A stretch of 64,000 nt of DNA from an uncultured Porphyromonas sp. (GTDB taxonomy: Bacteria > Bacteroidota > Bacteroidia > Bacteroidales > Porphyromonadaceae): assembly GCA_905372565.1 (NCBI GenBank), contig CAJPPK010000001.1:62001-126000 (forward strand), given 5' to 3'. The position numbers were made by a program, and so were the translations under genes. Positions 1 through 8,517 of this stretch are shown one piece after another; the first letter of the stretch is position 1, and every line of letters begins with the position of its first letter. Under the pieces are notes generated by a model, which saw nothing but the letters and a program-made list of their open reading frames with translations, did not search any database and had not been told where the DNA came from.

Positions 1-1
1 A

Positions 2-286
2 CGTGAAGATGATCACGAACTAGCCGATTTACTCACGGCTATTCATTGCTCCAAGACGGCCTACGAAGTCCATCTTGAGCGATCTTTACTACAGCTTCTC
101 GGTGGAGGATGTGCACTTCCCCTCGGAGCGCATGCCCTCCTCTCGGGTGAAGAGGTAGAGCTTCGGATCTTCCTGGCTAATGCTGATGGATCGAAGCACT
201 ATCGGGATACACTCCACTTCAAGCAGTCCGAGACAGAAAGCATGCTCAATAAGCTTGTTCCCCAACTCCAATCTCTCGTCCGATGA
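2..286 (+). CDS. hemC: Hydroxymethylbilane synthase (porphobilinogen deaminase), C-terminal part only
   Basis: The window opens inside a reading frame of 94 codons that ends at a TGA at 284-286. It carries the C-terminal domain of porphobilinogen deaminase, which joins four porphobilinogens into hydroxymethylbilane. The telling stretch is LLGGGCALPLGAHA, coded at about 95-136. Its Cys (codon 110-112) matches the family cysteine that holds the dipyrromethane cofactor. The preceding ERSLLQLL also fits the family pattern. The stop overlaps the ATG of the next gene by ATGA, so the two are probably translationally coupled, and they are consecutive steps of one pathway. The first two thirds of the gene lie outside the window. 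Confidence 0.88.
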   Translation, partial: REDDHELADLLTAIHCSKTAYEVHLERSLLQLLGGGCALPLGAHALLSGEEVELRIFLANADGSKHYRDTLHFKQSETESMLNKLVPQLQSLVR

Positions 287-1782
287 ATACCGTTTATCTC
301 GTCGGAGCAGGCCCTGGCGATCCCAAACTATTGACTCGTCGGGCGCACGAACTATTGCTCTCTGCTGACCAAGTCGTTTATGATGCGCTGGTTTCTCCGG
401 CGATTCTTGCGCTTATCCCTCCCCAAGTGGACCGTATCCATGTAGGTAAGCGGGCTGGAGCCCATAGCTTGGGGCAAGAAGAGATCAATGCGCTACTTGT
501 ACAACTAGGGCAAACGGGTAAGGGAAGGCGTATCGTCCGACTGAAAGGAGGGGACCCTTTCGTCTTTGGTCGTGGGGGTGAGGAGATGCTAGCCCTTAGG
601 CAGGCGGGTATTCCCTATGAGGTTGTCCCTGGCATTACAGCAGGGATAGCTGCCCCAGCGTACTTCGATATTCCCATCACACACCGAGGGTTGAGTCAGA
701 GCTTCACTTGCCTTACGGCCTATACCGAGGACGAAGGCTTACCCGATCTAGACTGGTCGAGCTTAGCGAAGCTCGGCGGGACGCTCGTCTTCTATATGGG
801 TGTTCGGCAGGTAGCTAAGATTAGTGCTGCTCTGATAGGTGCAGGAGCTAGGGTAGAGCTACCTGCAGCGCTCGTTAGCCGAGGGACTACGCCTTACGAA
901 GTACTTGAACAACGTACGCTGGGCGAGTTCGCTCGCACGGATGAAGATTTCTCTTCGCTAGCTCCAGCGCTCTTCGTCGTGGGGGAAGTGCTCCAGCTAA
1001 GTGAGGGGAGGACTGCACGTCCGCTTTTAGGGAAGAAGATCCTTGTCACCCGAGCCCGCCACCAAGCCTCTTCCCTTCGTGAAGGTCTTGAGGCGCTAGG
1101 AGCGGAGGCTGTCCTCCTACCGACCATCGAACTGTCGGCTTTGCCCGTCGATTCGGACTTGTTAGCTCAGGCTGTCATGGAGCATCGCTGGATCATCTTC
1201 ACCTCACCGAATGCCGTTGAGTACTTCTTCCGTCTGCTCTTCGAGGCTGGGATGGATAGTCGCTCCCTCGGGCATACACGACTTGCGGTGCTGGGACCGA
1301 TGACGTCCCGCTCCTTGGAGGCCTATGGTCTTCGGGCAGACTTCCAGCCCTCGGTTTATAATGCTGAGGTCTTCGCCCGAGAGTTCCTAGCGCTCTATGG
1401 AGAGGAAGCACAAGGAGAAGGCATCCTCTTGCCTTGCTCTGCTCTAGCGCAGGATACCTTGCCCAAGGCACTAGCAGAGGCTGGCCTAAGCTATACTAGG
1501 CTACCGCTCTATGCCAATCGTGCCATCGAGTATACGGAGGCTGAGCTACAAGCTGCCTTCGCAGGTGCTCACTGGCTGACGGCCTGCTCTTCGTCAGCAA
1601 TTCATCATTTAGTTGAGCTCCTCCAGGCCTATAGTCAGGAGCAGTTACTTCAAGGTCTAGATATAGCAGTCTTAGGCGAACAAACAGCTTCGGCAGCCCG
1701 AAGTCACGGCCTAGAGGTAAGGCTCATCGCTCCAGAAGCGGCCATCCCTAGCCTGATCCAGGCTCTCGTGGAGGAGAGCTAG
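283..1782 (+). CDS. cobA-hemD: Fused uroporphyrinogen-III C-methyltransferase / uroporphyrinogen-III synthase
   Basis: A 499-residue fusion. Residues 1 to about 245 are an SUMT/CobA methyltransferase: YLVGAGPGDPKLLT near the N-terminus, GGDPFVFGRGGEE at about 89-101, and VVPGITAG at about 114-121. From about residue 249 (KILVTRARHQASSLREGL) a HemD domain follows, which closes hydroxymethylbilane into uroporphyrinogen III. The methyltransferase then makes precorrin-2, the entry to siroheme and cobalamin. The start overlaps the hemC stop, so HemC, HemD and CobA activities are probably made together. No siroheme ferrochelatase is visible here. A cobalamin role is inferred, supported by the methylmalonyl-CoA genes in this window, whose substrate is usually made by a B12-dependent mutase. 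A perfect hairpin at 2039-2070 lies downstream. Confidence 0.93.
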   Translation: MNTVYLVGAGPGDPKLLTRRAHELLLSADQVVYDALVSPAILALIPPQVDRIHVGKRAGAHSLGQEEINALLVQLGQTGKGRRIVRLKGGDPFVFGRGGEEMLALRQAGIPYEVVPGITAGIAAPAYFDIPITHRGLSQSFTCLTAYTEDEGLPDLDWSSLAKLGGTLVFYMGVRQVAKISAALIGAGARVELPAALVSRGTTPYEVLEQRTLGEFARTDEDFSSLAPALFVVGEVLQLSEGRTARPLLGKKILVTRARHQASSLREGLEALGAEAVLLPTIELSALPVDSDLLAQAVMEHRWIIFTSPNAVEYFFRLLFEAGMDSRSLGHTRLAVLGPMTSRSLEAYGLRADFQPSVYNAEVFAREFLALYGEEAQGEGILLPCSALAQDTLPKALAEAGLSYTRLPLYANRAIEYTEAELQAAFAGAHWLTACSSSAIHHLVELLQAYSQEQLLQGLDIAVLGEQTASAARSHGLEVRLIAPEAAIPSLIQALVEES

Positions 1783-1845
1783 CGACGATCTGAGTGCCCT
1801 TGCTCATCCTTGAGCTAGGGTAATATCAGCCCAAGTACGCCGTGG

Positions 1846-1999
1846 GGTAGGAGGATAGACTCATCCTCTTGCCCCATATTGCTTTGTAGCCCGAGCTCTT
1901 CCCTTGAGGAAGGTAGAGGGTACTTGGGAGAGAGGTAGAGCTTAGGTGGAGCAATGGTATAGCTCTGCGAGACGAAAGGTAGACCTCTTCGCACAGTGC
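1846..1999. repeat. Intergenic array of degenerate 22-nt units, GGTAGAGCTT core
   Basis: In the gap between the convergent cobA-hemD and MFS genes, units starting GGTAGAG, GGTAGAGCTT, GGTATAGCTC and GGTAGAC begin at 1912, 1934, 1956 and 1978, an exact 22-nt step. An outlying GGTAGGA at 1846 lies 66 nt, or three steps, earlier. The first 8-10 bases of each unit are conserved and the rest vary. The same core and step occur at 8215-8302. No reading frame here looks coding. Function is unknown. Confidence 0.7.
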
Positions 2000-2038
2000 C
2001 CAAGGCATCTGCTCTCTCTTGGTGGGATAGAAGTTAGA

Positions 2039-2070
2039 CGCCCCGTCTTCCTTCTTAGGAAGACGGGGCG
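2039..2070. terminator. Bidirectional terminator hairpin
   Basis: Perfect 13-bp arms CGCCCCGTCTTCC (2039-2051) and GGAAGACGGGGCG (2058-2070) enclose a 6-nt loop. The hairpin sits between convergent genes, so it can end transcripts from both sides. A long U tract is weak on both sides. Confidence 0.8.
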
Positions 2071-2114
2071 CCTTGTATCGAGAGCTGGCTAGGCTAAGCT
2101 AGCGAGTAGACTCT

Positions 2115-3539
2115 TTAGTTCTTGATGTTAGGTAGCTCAAGGCCGTAGCCCTTCTTCTTGTCTACTGCCTTGAGGAAGGTACTTAGCAGGAAGGCTACTA
2201 CACCGAAGCTAGCGAAGACGAGCATCGCCAGCGTATAGTCCTTAGTTTGTCCAGCAGGGACATCCTTATTGACGCTGTCGAGGATAGCCCCGATGATGAT
2301 GGGGACGGTCATCAGTCCGATATTCTGAATCCAGAAGATCGCCGAGTAAGCCGAACCTAAGACCTTATTATCAATGAGCTTGGGGACAGAAGGCCAAAGC
2401 GTAGCAGGCACGAGAGAGAAGGAGATCCCTAACAGAATGATAGCTCCGACGGCTACAAACGTGCTACTGGTGCTACCCGAGACGAAGGGGTACAGGGCAA
2501 AGACCAGATGACATACGATCATCAAGATCGAACCTAAGATAAGCATCGTAGCACCCTTACCCTTCTTATCCAAGTAGAATCCGAGGAATGGAGTTACGAT
2601 CATCGCTCCGATAGGGAAGTAGCTAAAGATGTCTGCAGCTTCCTTGAGGTCGAAGCCAACCTTATAGTGTAGCATCTCCGTGGCGAACTTCTGGAAGGGG
2701 AAGATCGCTGAGTAGTAGAGGACACAGAGGAGGGCTACTACCCAGAAGGCAAAGCTTCCGAAAACCTTGCCGAGGTCTGAGAACTTGAAGGGCTCTTCCT
2801 CTTCTTCGTCTTCGGCGCCGATTTCGCTATCGAGCTTCTTATCCATGAACCAGTAAGCTATGTAGAGGATAAGGCCAATGCAGAGGAGTAGGGCGACGAA
2901 GATGACTGGAGCTTGGACCGTCTCAAACTTTTCTGAGAGCCAAGGTGAGAGGCGGAAGATGACAAAGACGCCGAAACGAGCTAGAGCCATCTCAATCCCC
3001 ATCGCTAGAGCCATTTCTTTCCCCTTAAACCACTTGACGATAGCACGCGAGACGGTCACACCTGCCATCTCCGTACCACAGCCGAAGAGCATGAATCCGA
3101 GGCAGGCACAGAGAGCCGTAGGTGGGAGATTCCAGCCAAAGGTGTTGTGGATGACCCCCGTGAAGCTACTGATCGCATCGAAGCCAGGCCCACCATTGCG
3201 GAAGGTTGTGCTGAGTGCATAGACCTTGATGAGTGCTCCGATGACCATCAGACTCCCGGAGAGGAGGGCGGTGAAGCGAACCCCCATCTTGTCGAGGATG
3301 ATCCCTGCGAGGATGAGGAAGCCTACAAAGACATTGAGGAAGAACTCACTTCCTCCGTAAAGCCCGAAGATCGTCGAGTCCCATCCTAGCTCTGTCTCGA
3401 CGAGAGTCTTGACCGGAGAGAGGACGTCGACGAACATGTAGGCGAAGAACATCGTTAGCGCAATGAGGGTAAGTGCGCCCCATCGAGCTAGGGGCTTATC
3501 TCGTAGCGATTGCCCCGCTTGTACGGTTACTTGTTCCAT
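2115..3539 (-). CDS. Major facilitator superfamily transporter (OFA-like)
   Basis: A 474-residue integral membrane protein with about 12 hydrophobic segments. It has the MFS layout: a short cytoplasmic N-terminus, a loop DKMGVRF after the second or third helix, and a central cytoplasmic loop with a striking acidic run (EDEEEEE, around residues 241-249). A second DKKGKG loop in the C-terminal half mirrors the first, as expected for the two-fold MFS repeat. It resembles uptake or exchange carriers of the oxalate/formate antiporter type, but no substrate can be read from the sequence. It follows folC by 12 nt and is probably the last gene of a purA-folC-MFS operon ending at the 2039-2070 hairpin. 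Confidence 0.82.
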   Translation of the reverse strand: MEQVTVQAGQSLRDKPLARWGALTLIALTMFFAYMFVDVLSPVKTLVETELGWDSTIFGLYGGSEFFLNVFVGFLILAGIILDKMGVRFTALLSGSLMVIGALIKVYALSTTFRNGGPGFDAISSFTGVIHNTFGWNLPPTALCACLGFMLFGCGTEMAGVTVSRAIVKWFKGKEMALAMGIEMALARFGVFVIFRLSPWLSEKFETVQAPVIFVALLLCIGLILYIAYWFMDKKLDSEIGAEDEEEEEPFKFSDLGKVFGSFAFWVVALLCVLYYSAIFPFQKFATEMLHYKVGFDLKEAADIFSYFPIGAMIVTPFLGFYLDKKGKGATMLILGSILMIVCHLVFALYPFVSGSTSSTFVAVGAIILLGISFSLVPATLWPSVPKLIDNKVLGSAYSAIFWIQNIGLMTVPIIIGAILDSVNKDVPAGQTKDYTLAMLVFASFGVVAFLLSTFLKAVDKKKGYGLELPNIKN

Positions 3540-3551
3540 TGTGTATGATTA

Positions 3552-4856
3552 TTAGGAGTTGATATACTGGAGAAGATCGGCGATGAGGAAGTTACTTCCA
3601 CCGACGAAGATGGCATCTCCTGGCTTAGCCTGTCTCTTGGCCTCCTTAAGGGCTGTGGGGAGGTCGGCGTAGGCTACGCCTTCCAGCCCGAAAGGCTGAG
3701 CTAACGTCTGGAGATGCTCTGCCTCCAGCGCACGTGGCACAGAGGCTGCCGTGAAGTAATAGGTAGCCTCCCGAGGAAGTAGGGCTAGGACTCCTGAGAC
3801 ATCCTTATCATTGACCATACCGAAGACGATATGTAAGGGACGCTCTAGGCTCAGGAGCTGATCGACGACGTAGCGGATCCCGTCCTCATTATGCCCCGTG
3901 TCGCAGATGAGTAGTGGATCCTTTGAAAGGATTTCCCAGCGACCACGTAGCCCCGTAGCCCGGACGACATCACGTAACCCAGCCTCTAAAGACTCGTCAG
4001 AGATAGTCACACCTTGCTGTCGAAGCATGGTCACTGCGGTTAGGATGGTCGGGAGATTATAGCGCTGGACGATACCTCCCAGAGCAAAGAAGAGCTCCTT
4101 GGGGAAGGTATCTCTACCATGATCGAGAGAGAAGACTTGTCCTCCTTGGCTAGATCGGACAGAGGAGAAGGTGATTTCCTCCTGTGCCCAGATGAGCGGA
4201 GCTCCCACTTCTTTAGCACGTCGGTAGAAGACCTCTCTTACTTCGTCTTCGTCTGCTCGACCGATGATCGTGGGTATATCGGGCTTGATGATACCTGCCT
4301 TCTCAGAAGCTATCTGGGGAAGGGTATCACCGAGGTACTGTGTGTGATCCTTACTAATACCTGTGATGATGCTTAGGTCAGGCGTGATGATGTTCGTGCT
4401 ATCGAGTCGTCCCCCCATACCTACCTCGATGATGGCATAATCTACCTTGCTGTGACGAAAGTAGACGAATGCCATCATCGTCGTCAGCTCAAAGAAAGAG
4501 GGGTGAAGCTCTTCGACTAGGGGACGAACTTCATCGACAAATGAACAGACAAAGCTCTCGTCGATAGGAATACCATCTACGCGAATCCGCTCTCGGAAGT
4601 CGATTAGATGCGGGGAGGTAAAGAGTCCTACCCGATAGCCTGACGCTTGAAGTATCGATGCTAGGCTGTGTGAAGTCGAGCCCTTGCCGTTCGTCCCTGC
4701 TACGTGGATTGTCCGATAGCTCTGATGTGGGTAATCGTAGTGGCTATCCAGCTGGATGATCGTGTCTAGCCCTGGCTTATAAGCACTAGCACCTACCTGC
4801 TGAAAGGCGGGAGTAGCAGCGTAGAGGTACTCGACTGCTTCCTGGTAAGTCATCAA
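3552..4856 (-). CDS. folC: Folylpolyglutamate synthase / dihydrofolate synthase
   Basis: A 434-residue Mur-ligase family protein. The ATP-binding loop GTNGKGS lies at about residues 54-60 and is followed by SPHLIDFRERIRVDG, the FolC folate-binding signature. GMGGRLDSTNII and a later TGHNEDG fit the central and C-terminal ligase domains. The enzyme adds glutamate to dihydropteroate or folates in the cytoplasm. It lies 17 nt after purA and 12 nt before the MFS gene, so the three are probably one transcript. Two adjacent ATG codons are possible starts. Folate use elsewhere in the window (thyA-folA at 39110-40445) fits, but those genes are not linked to this one. Confidence 0.95.
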   Translation of the reverse strand: MMTYQEAVEYLYAATPAFQQVGASAYKPGLDTIIQLDSHYDYPHQSYRTIHVAGTNGKGSTSHSLASILQASGYRVGLFTSPHLIDFRERIRVDGIPIDESFVCSFVDEVRPLVEELHPSFFELTTMMAFVYFRHSKVDYAIIEVGMGGRLDSTNIITPDLSIITGISKDHTQYLGDTLPQIASEKAGIIKPDIPTIIGRADEDEVREVFYRRAKEVGAPLIWAQEEITFSSVRSSQGGQVFSLDHGRDTFPKELFFALGGIVQRYNLPTILTAVTMLRQQGVTISDESLEAGLRDVVRATGLRGRWEILSKDPLLICDTGHNEDGIRYVVDQLLSLERPLHIVFGMVNDKDVSGVLALLPREATYYFTAASVPRALEAEHLQTLAQPFGLEGVAYADLPTALKEAKRQAKPGDAIFVGGSNFLIADLLQYINS

Positions 4857-4873
4857 GGGATATGGAGGGAGAA

Positions 4874-6157
4874 TCAGGGGAGTAGCTCGGGGCGGAGCAT
4901 GATCGTCTGTTCACGGTCTGGACCGACAGAGACGATAGCGATAGGCACACCGATCTCCTGCTCAATGAATGCGATATAGTCCCGAAGTTCTTGGGGGAAT
5001 TCTTCTGTAGAGATCAACTTACTGGTGTCGCACTGCCAGCCTTTCAGCTCGGTATAGACTGGGTGAACGGACTCATTGAGCTCATAGGGGAAGCTCTTCG
5101 TCTGCTCTCCGTTGACTTCGTAGGCTGTGCAAATGCGGATAGACTCAAAGGTATCGAGGACATCACTCTTCATCATGATGAGGCGAGTCACTCCGTTTAG
5201 CATCACGGTGTAGCGTAGTGCAACGAGGTCAAGCCAGCCACAGCGACGGCGACGACCGGTCACTGACCCAAATTCGTGACCTAGAGAGCAGAGCTTCTCC
5301 CCAGTCTCGTCGAAGAGCTCAGTAGGGAAAGGCCCGGCTCCGACACGAGTGCAGTAGGCCTTAAATATACCATACACCTCCCCGATGCTACGGGGAGCTA
5401 CTCCTAGCCCGGTGCAACAGCCTGCAGAGATTGTATTACTCGAAGTCACAAACGGGTAAGAGCCGAAATCAATATCTAGCAGTGAGCCTTGAGCTCCCTC
5501 TGCTAGCACACGACGATCAGTACGTAGGGCGTCATTGATGTAGGCCTCGCTGTCTACGAAGGTGAACTCCTTGAGATACTCGATGCCTGCGAACCATTCC
5601 TTCTCTAGCTCCTCTAGTCCGGTCACAGGATAGTTATAGGCCTGGAGAAGCGTAAGGTGTCGCTGCTTAGCCTGCTCGTACTTCGCTAGGAAGTTATGCT
5701 CAATATCTCCGATACGTAGACCTGTACGGCTGACTTTGTCCGTGTATGTCGGACCAATGCCCTTGCCCGTCGTACCTACCTTAGCATCTCCCTTGGCGGC
5801 TTCCTGAGCTGCGTCGATGAAGCGGTGTGTGGGGAGGATGAGGTGGGCCTTGCGTGAGAGGACGAGACGCTTACGAAGGTCGTGACCGCTCTTGGAGAGC
5901 GAGAGCGCTTCGTCTGCAAAAAGAATGGGATCAAGTACGACCCCATTGCCGATGACGTTGACCTTATCACCCTGAAAGATCCCTGAGGGGATGGAGCGAA
6001 GGATATACTTGGCTCCTTCGAACTCGAGTGTGTGCCCAGCATTAGGCCCACCCTGGAAGCGAGCGATAAGATCATACGAGGGGGTTAAGACATCTACGAT
6101 CTTACCCTTTCCTTCATCGCCCCATTGGAGACCCAGGAGCACGTCGACGTGTTGCAT
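4874..6157 (-). CDS. purA: Adenylosuccinate synthetase
   Basis: 427 residues, the usual length. The N-terminal GLQWGDEGKGKIVD (about 9-22) is the GTP-binding and catalytic loop with the essential Asp and Lys; GPNAGHT follows at about 37-43. STTGKGIGP-type residues (VGTTGKGIGPTYTDK) form the IMP site, and GSVTGRRRRCGWLD is the conserved Arg-rich region. It makes adenylosuccinate from IMP and aspartate with GTP. It is the first gene of a leftward unit with folC and an MFS carrier. Its leader carries a TATATTTG -7 box and a palindrome just downstream, described separately. Confidence 0.97.
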   Translation of the reverse strand: MQHVDVLLGLQWGDEGKGKIVDVLTPSYDLIARFQGGPNAGHTLEFEGAKYILRSIPSGIFQGDKVNVIGNGVVLDPILFADEALSLSKSGHDLRKRLVLSRKAHLILPTHRFIDAAQEAAKGDAKVGTTGKGIGPTYTDKVSRTGLRIGDIEHNFLAKYEQAKQRHLTLLQAYNYPVTGLEELEKEWFAGIEYLKEFTFVDSEAYINDALRTDRRVLAEGAQGSLLDIDFGSYPFVTSSNTISAGCCTGLGVAPRSIGEVYGIFKAYCTRVGAGPFPTELFDETGEKLCSLGHEFGSVTGRRRRCGWLDLVALRYTVMLNGVTRLIMMKSDVLDTFESIRICTAYEVNGEQTKSFPYELNESVHPVYTELKGWQCDTSKLISTEEFPQELRDYIAFIEQEIGVPIAIVSVGPDREQTIMLRPELLP

Positions 6158-6208
6158 ATGTTTTATAGGTGTACTGTTTGTGTCGTATCTGAGGGCATGC
6201 TCGCTGTA

Positions 6209-6224
6209 TCAAGGTAAACCTTGA
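6209..6224. promoter_or_regulatory. Palindrome in the purA leader
   Basis: TCAAGGTAAACCTTGA is a perfect 7-bp inverted repeat around AA. It lies between the purA -7 box and the purA start. A partly matching outer pair, GCTCGC at 6199-6204 and GTGAGC at 6225-6230, could lengthen the stem in RNA. It could be a repressor site or an RNA hairpin; nothing here decides which. Confidence 0.45.
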
Positions 6225-6238
6225 GTGAGCTTGCTCTA

Positions 6239-6246
6239 CAAATATA
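6239..6246 (-). promoter_or_regulatory. Bacteroidota -7 box for purA
   Basis: The minus strand reads TATATTTG, an exact match to TAnnTTTG, about 80 nt upstream of the purA start. No clear TTTG -33 box is seen at the expected distance. Confidence 0.5.
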
Positions 6247-6332
6247 CTCTTTTCCGAGCAGTATAGGACTACCTATCTGCTATCAAAAATATGTATTTGA
6301 GCTACTAGAGGAAGTCCTTAGAGAGAATTAGC

Positions 6333-8132
6333 CTACTCCAGGCGATAGCTATGGCAGGACTCGAGGCGGAAGCGAGGCCTGTTGGGATGGAAAGCAGGGT
6401 AAGTCGTCGTGGGGCGTAGCTCATTCCTTCGCCATAAGATCCCAGCGGTACTGATGGCATGGAGGAGGGGGCTATCGAAGGTCTTAAATAGGTTGTCTTC
6501 GATGAGGATGCTCCCCAAGGCTCCTCCGTAGAAGGGCGTCTGCTGCTTCCACAGCTGAGGGATCACGGGGTGAATGCTGATGGCTGCTGTCGTAAACTGG
6601 AAGAGACTCGTCAGTATGTCCTCGAAAGTATTCCGTCGGATAGTCACTCGTCTTGTCTGACCTGATTCATACCAGCCATTATTATCTGTGCTAAAGAGGA
6701 TAGCCGAACCACTTATGTGCTCGAAGCGGTTGCCTTCGACTAAGACCGGACGAGGAGTATTGATCAGGATCCCACGAGCACGATTGTTACGGATCGTATT
6801 GTGGCTGAAGATAACCTCGGGCGTGCGGCTGAGATTCTCTATGCTTATGCCTAAGTCCAAAGGCAGTTCGTCGGGGAGAGCTCTATCGAGCTGGATGAAG
6901 AAGCGCTTCATCCCTAGTCCATCGTTACCGTCTAGGGGGGAGATCTCGGTGATGTAGTAGCGCTCTCCTAAGCGCTCAATGGTCGCCGAAGTCACTAGCT
7001 GAATGCTATCCCCTCGCTCTCCCCAAGGGAAACCCCAGGCCTGCGGGTGCATATACTCGGTTATAAGCCCGTGCGAACCACGGCGTCCCTGGATGCGAAG
7101 GTAGACGCCGTGGACATTTAGGGCATCGTCCATCATTTGTTCGAAGAGGCAATCCTTCACAATGATCTTCCCTGCGCAGCCAGAGAAGTGGGTAGCGTCG
7201 GCCTGAGTCGAGAAGTAGCGTGGATCATCGGGTGACTTAGGGCACACATCGAAGTGTGTGAGCGTCAGATCACGACTTCCTTGGGCTAATAGCCCCATAC
7301 CTTCGGCGAAGCGGACTTGTATCTTCGTCAGACGAATATCCTGTGAGCGGTCGACGAAGCAAGCGGGATTCGGGCGCTCCTCCGTACGTAGTGCCATGAT
7401 TTGGCCAGCCTGCAGTCGGGGGTGGTGCCAGTCGGGGGCGAGGAACGTCGTGCTATCGAGTGCCTGAATACGTCGGTTGGGGAAGATGATGTCCGAGCTT
7501 CGGTAGACGATACGCTTACTCTCTGGCTCGAAAAGGATACCCGAGGAGGGGCGTAGACGCCAGTTCTTCCCCAGTGACTCGAGTACGCTATCGGTACGTA
7601 CGTGACACCTTACCCACGGCTCGGTGCGGAAGGTCGTCCCTTGAAGGCTATCGGTGCTGAGGATGCGCACCTGAGTAATCATCGGATTGGGATAGTCGAT
7701 CGTCAAGCCCTGCACCTCTACATCGGAGCAAGCCTCGAGGGCTAGGGGAAGCATCCTCTCGTCGAAGAGCAGGAGACTTCCTTGTCCATCGAGACGGAGG
7801 TGCTTCCATCCCTTGAGGTAGATCCCTATGACTCGGGGGGAAGCCTGCTGGTCATGGTTGGAGATGTAGCAGGAGAGCTGACTTGCGCCGTCTCTTAGGA
7901 AGTGATAAGTGCCTGCTGTCAGACGGAGTGTGATGGTGTCACCATCCTGTACCTCAGCCTGGATGCTGGCTAGGGCCTGCCGAAAGGCGGGGGAAGCATT
8001 CTGTGTCGGGTGAGGACGTACACCATAGTGGGCAAGATCGAAGGTGCGCTGGCGAGCACAGAGCGGGAGTGCTACTAGGACAAGGACGAGACTGATGAGG
8101 AGTAGCCTCGTGTATCGTGTCTGAGAGAGCAT
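6333..8132 (-). CDS. GH110 alpha-1,3-galactosidase, secreted
   Basis: I place the start at the ATG of 8132, giving 599 residues with a signal peptide (LLLISLVLVLVALPLC). The open frame runs on to 8525, but that extension is Ser/Arg-rich and lacks family similarity. The mature protein is a right-handed beta-helix glycosidase: FDLAHYGVRP near the start, then ADATHFSG with Asp312 and MMDDALNVHG with Asp335-336. The 24-residue distance from Asp312 to Asp336 matches the catalytic Asp pair I recall for GH110 enzymes. Such enzymes remove terminal alpha-1,3-galactose, as in blood group B or linear Gal-alpha-1,3-Gal. It acts in the periplasm or outside. No sugar transporter adjoins it. It lies downstream of the envelope block, separated by a 385-nt gap with repeats. 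Confidence 0.85.
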   Translation of the reverse strand: MLSQTRYTRLLLISLVLVLVALPLCARQRTFDLAHYGVRPHPTQNASPAFRQALASIQAEVQDGDTITLRLTAGTYHFLRDGASQLSCYISNHDQQASPRVIGIYLKGWKHLRLDGQGSLLLFDERMLPLALEACSDVEVQGLTIDYPNPMITQVRILSTDSLQGTTFRTEPWVRCHVRTDSVLESLGKNWRLRPSSGILFEPESKRIVYRSSDIIFPNRRIQALDSTTFLAPDWHHPRLQAGQIMALRTEERPNPACFVDRSQDIRLTKIQVRFAEGMGLLAQGSRDLTLTHFDVCPKSPDDPRYFSTQADATHFSGCAGKIIVKDCLFEQMMDDALNVHGVYLRIQGRRGSHGLITEYMHPQAWGFPWGERGDSIQLVTSATIERLGERYYITEISPLDGNDGLGMKRFFIQLDRALPDELPLDLGISIENLSRTPEVIFSHNTIRNNRARGILINTPRPVLVEGNRFEHISGSAILFSTDNNGWYESGQTRRVTIRRNTFEDILTSLFQFTTAAISIHPVIPQLWKQQTPFYGGALGSILIEDNLFKTFDSPLLHAISTAGILWRRNELRPTTTYPAFHPNRPRFRLESCHSYRLE

Positions 8133-8211
8133 AGGGCGAGGTAGGAGAGTAGGAGATGAACTCGTATGTGCGTGAAGGCTCGTCAGTAGCCGGGGAAAGC
8201 AAGAGCGGGGG

Positions 8212-8302
8212 AAAGGTATAGCTTCGGATGAGGAGAGCTTTACCTTGCTTCTAGTAAAGGTAGAGCTTCGTCCCAGCCAAGATAGAGCTTCGTCAAGGAG
8301 AA
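8212..8302. repeat. Intergenic array of 22-nt units, GGTAGAGCTTCG core
   Basis: Cores GGTATAGCTTCG (8215), GGTAGAGCTTCG (8259) and GATAGAGCTTCG (8281) lie 44 and 22 nt apart. An inverted copy, GAGAGCTTTACC, occupies the middle at about 8233-8244. The core is that of the 1912-1999 array. It lies upstream of the GH110 gene and inside its spurious N-terminal extension. Confidence 0.7.
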
Positions 8303-8410
8303 ACCTGCTTGCTTGGGGAGCGAATGAGTAGGATGGATTTCGTCTGGCTCTTTTGCCTCCTTCGAGATGACTTGTGGAAGAGCTAAGGACGAGACCATAG
8401 AAACAGCGAA

Positions 8411-8457
8411 GAGGTACTACTGAGCCCCTAGAAGGGTGGATCGTAGTACCTCTCGAG
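8411..8457. repeat. Two-unit element related to the ACTACTG arrays, with 10-bp inverted repeat
   Basis: GAGGTACTAC (8411-8420) and GTAGTACCTC (8443-8452) are perfect inverted copies. The order AGGTACTACTGA, then CCTCTCGAG 37 nt later, is the same as at 20795 and 20832, so this is a relative of the 23-nt arrays there and at 38912. It lies just beyond the end of the CorC/GldE-like gene. The rest of the 8133-8517 gap shows no gene. Confidence 0.65.
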
Positions 8458-8517
8458 GATCGTCTGTGATGATGTGACGTGAAGGTGCTAAGTGGGCGGA
8501 GGGATAGCCCTACGGGG

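Noticed and set aside
149..166. A copy of the GGTAGAGCTTCGGA core inside hemC
   Set aside because: It is a single copy in conserved coding sequence with no partner 22 nt away, so chance is the simpler reading.
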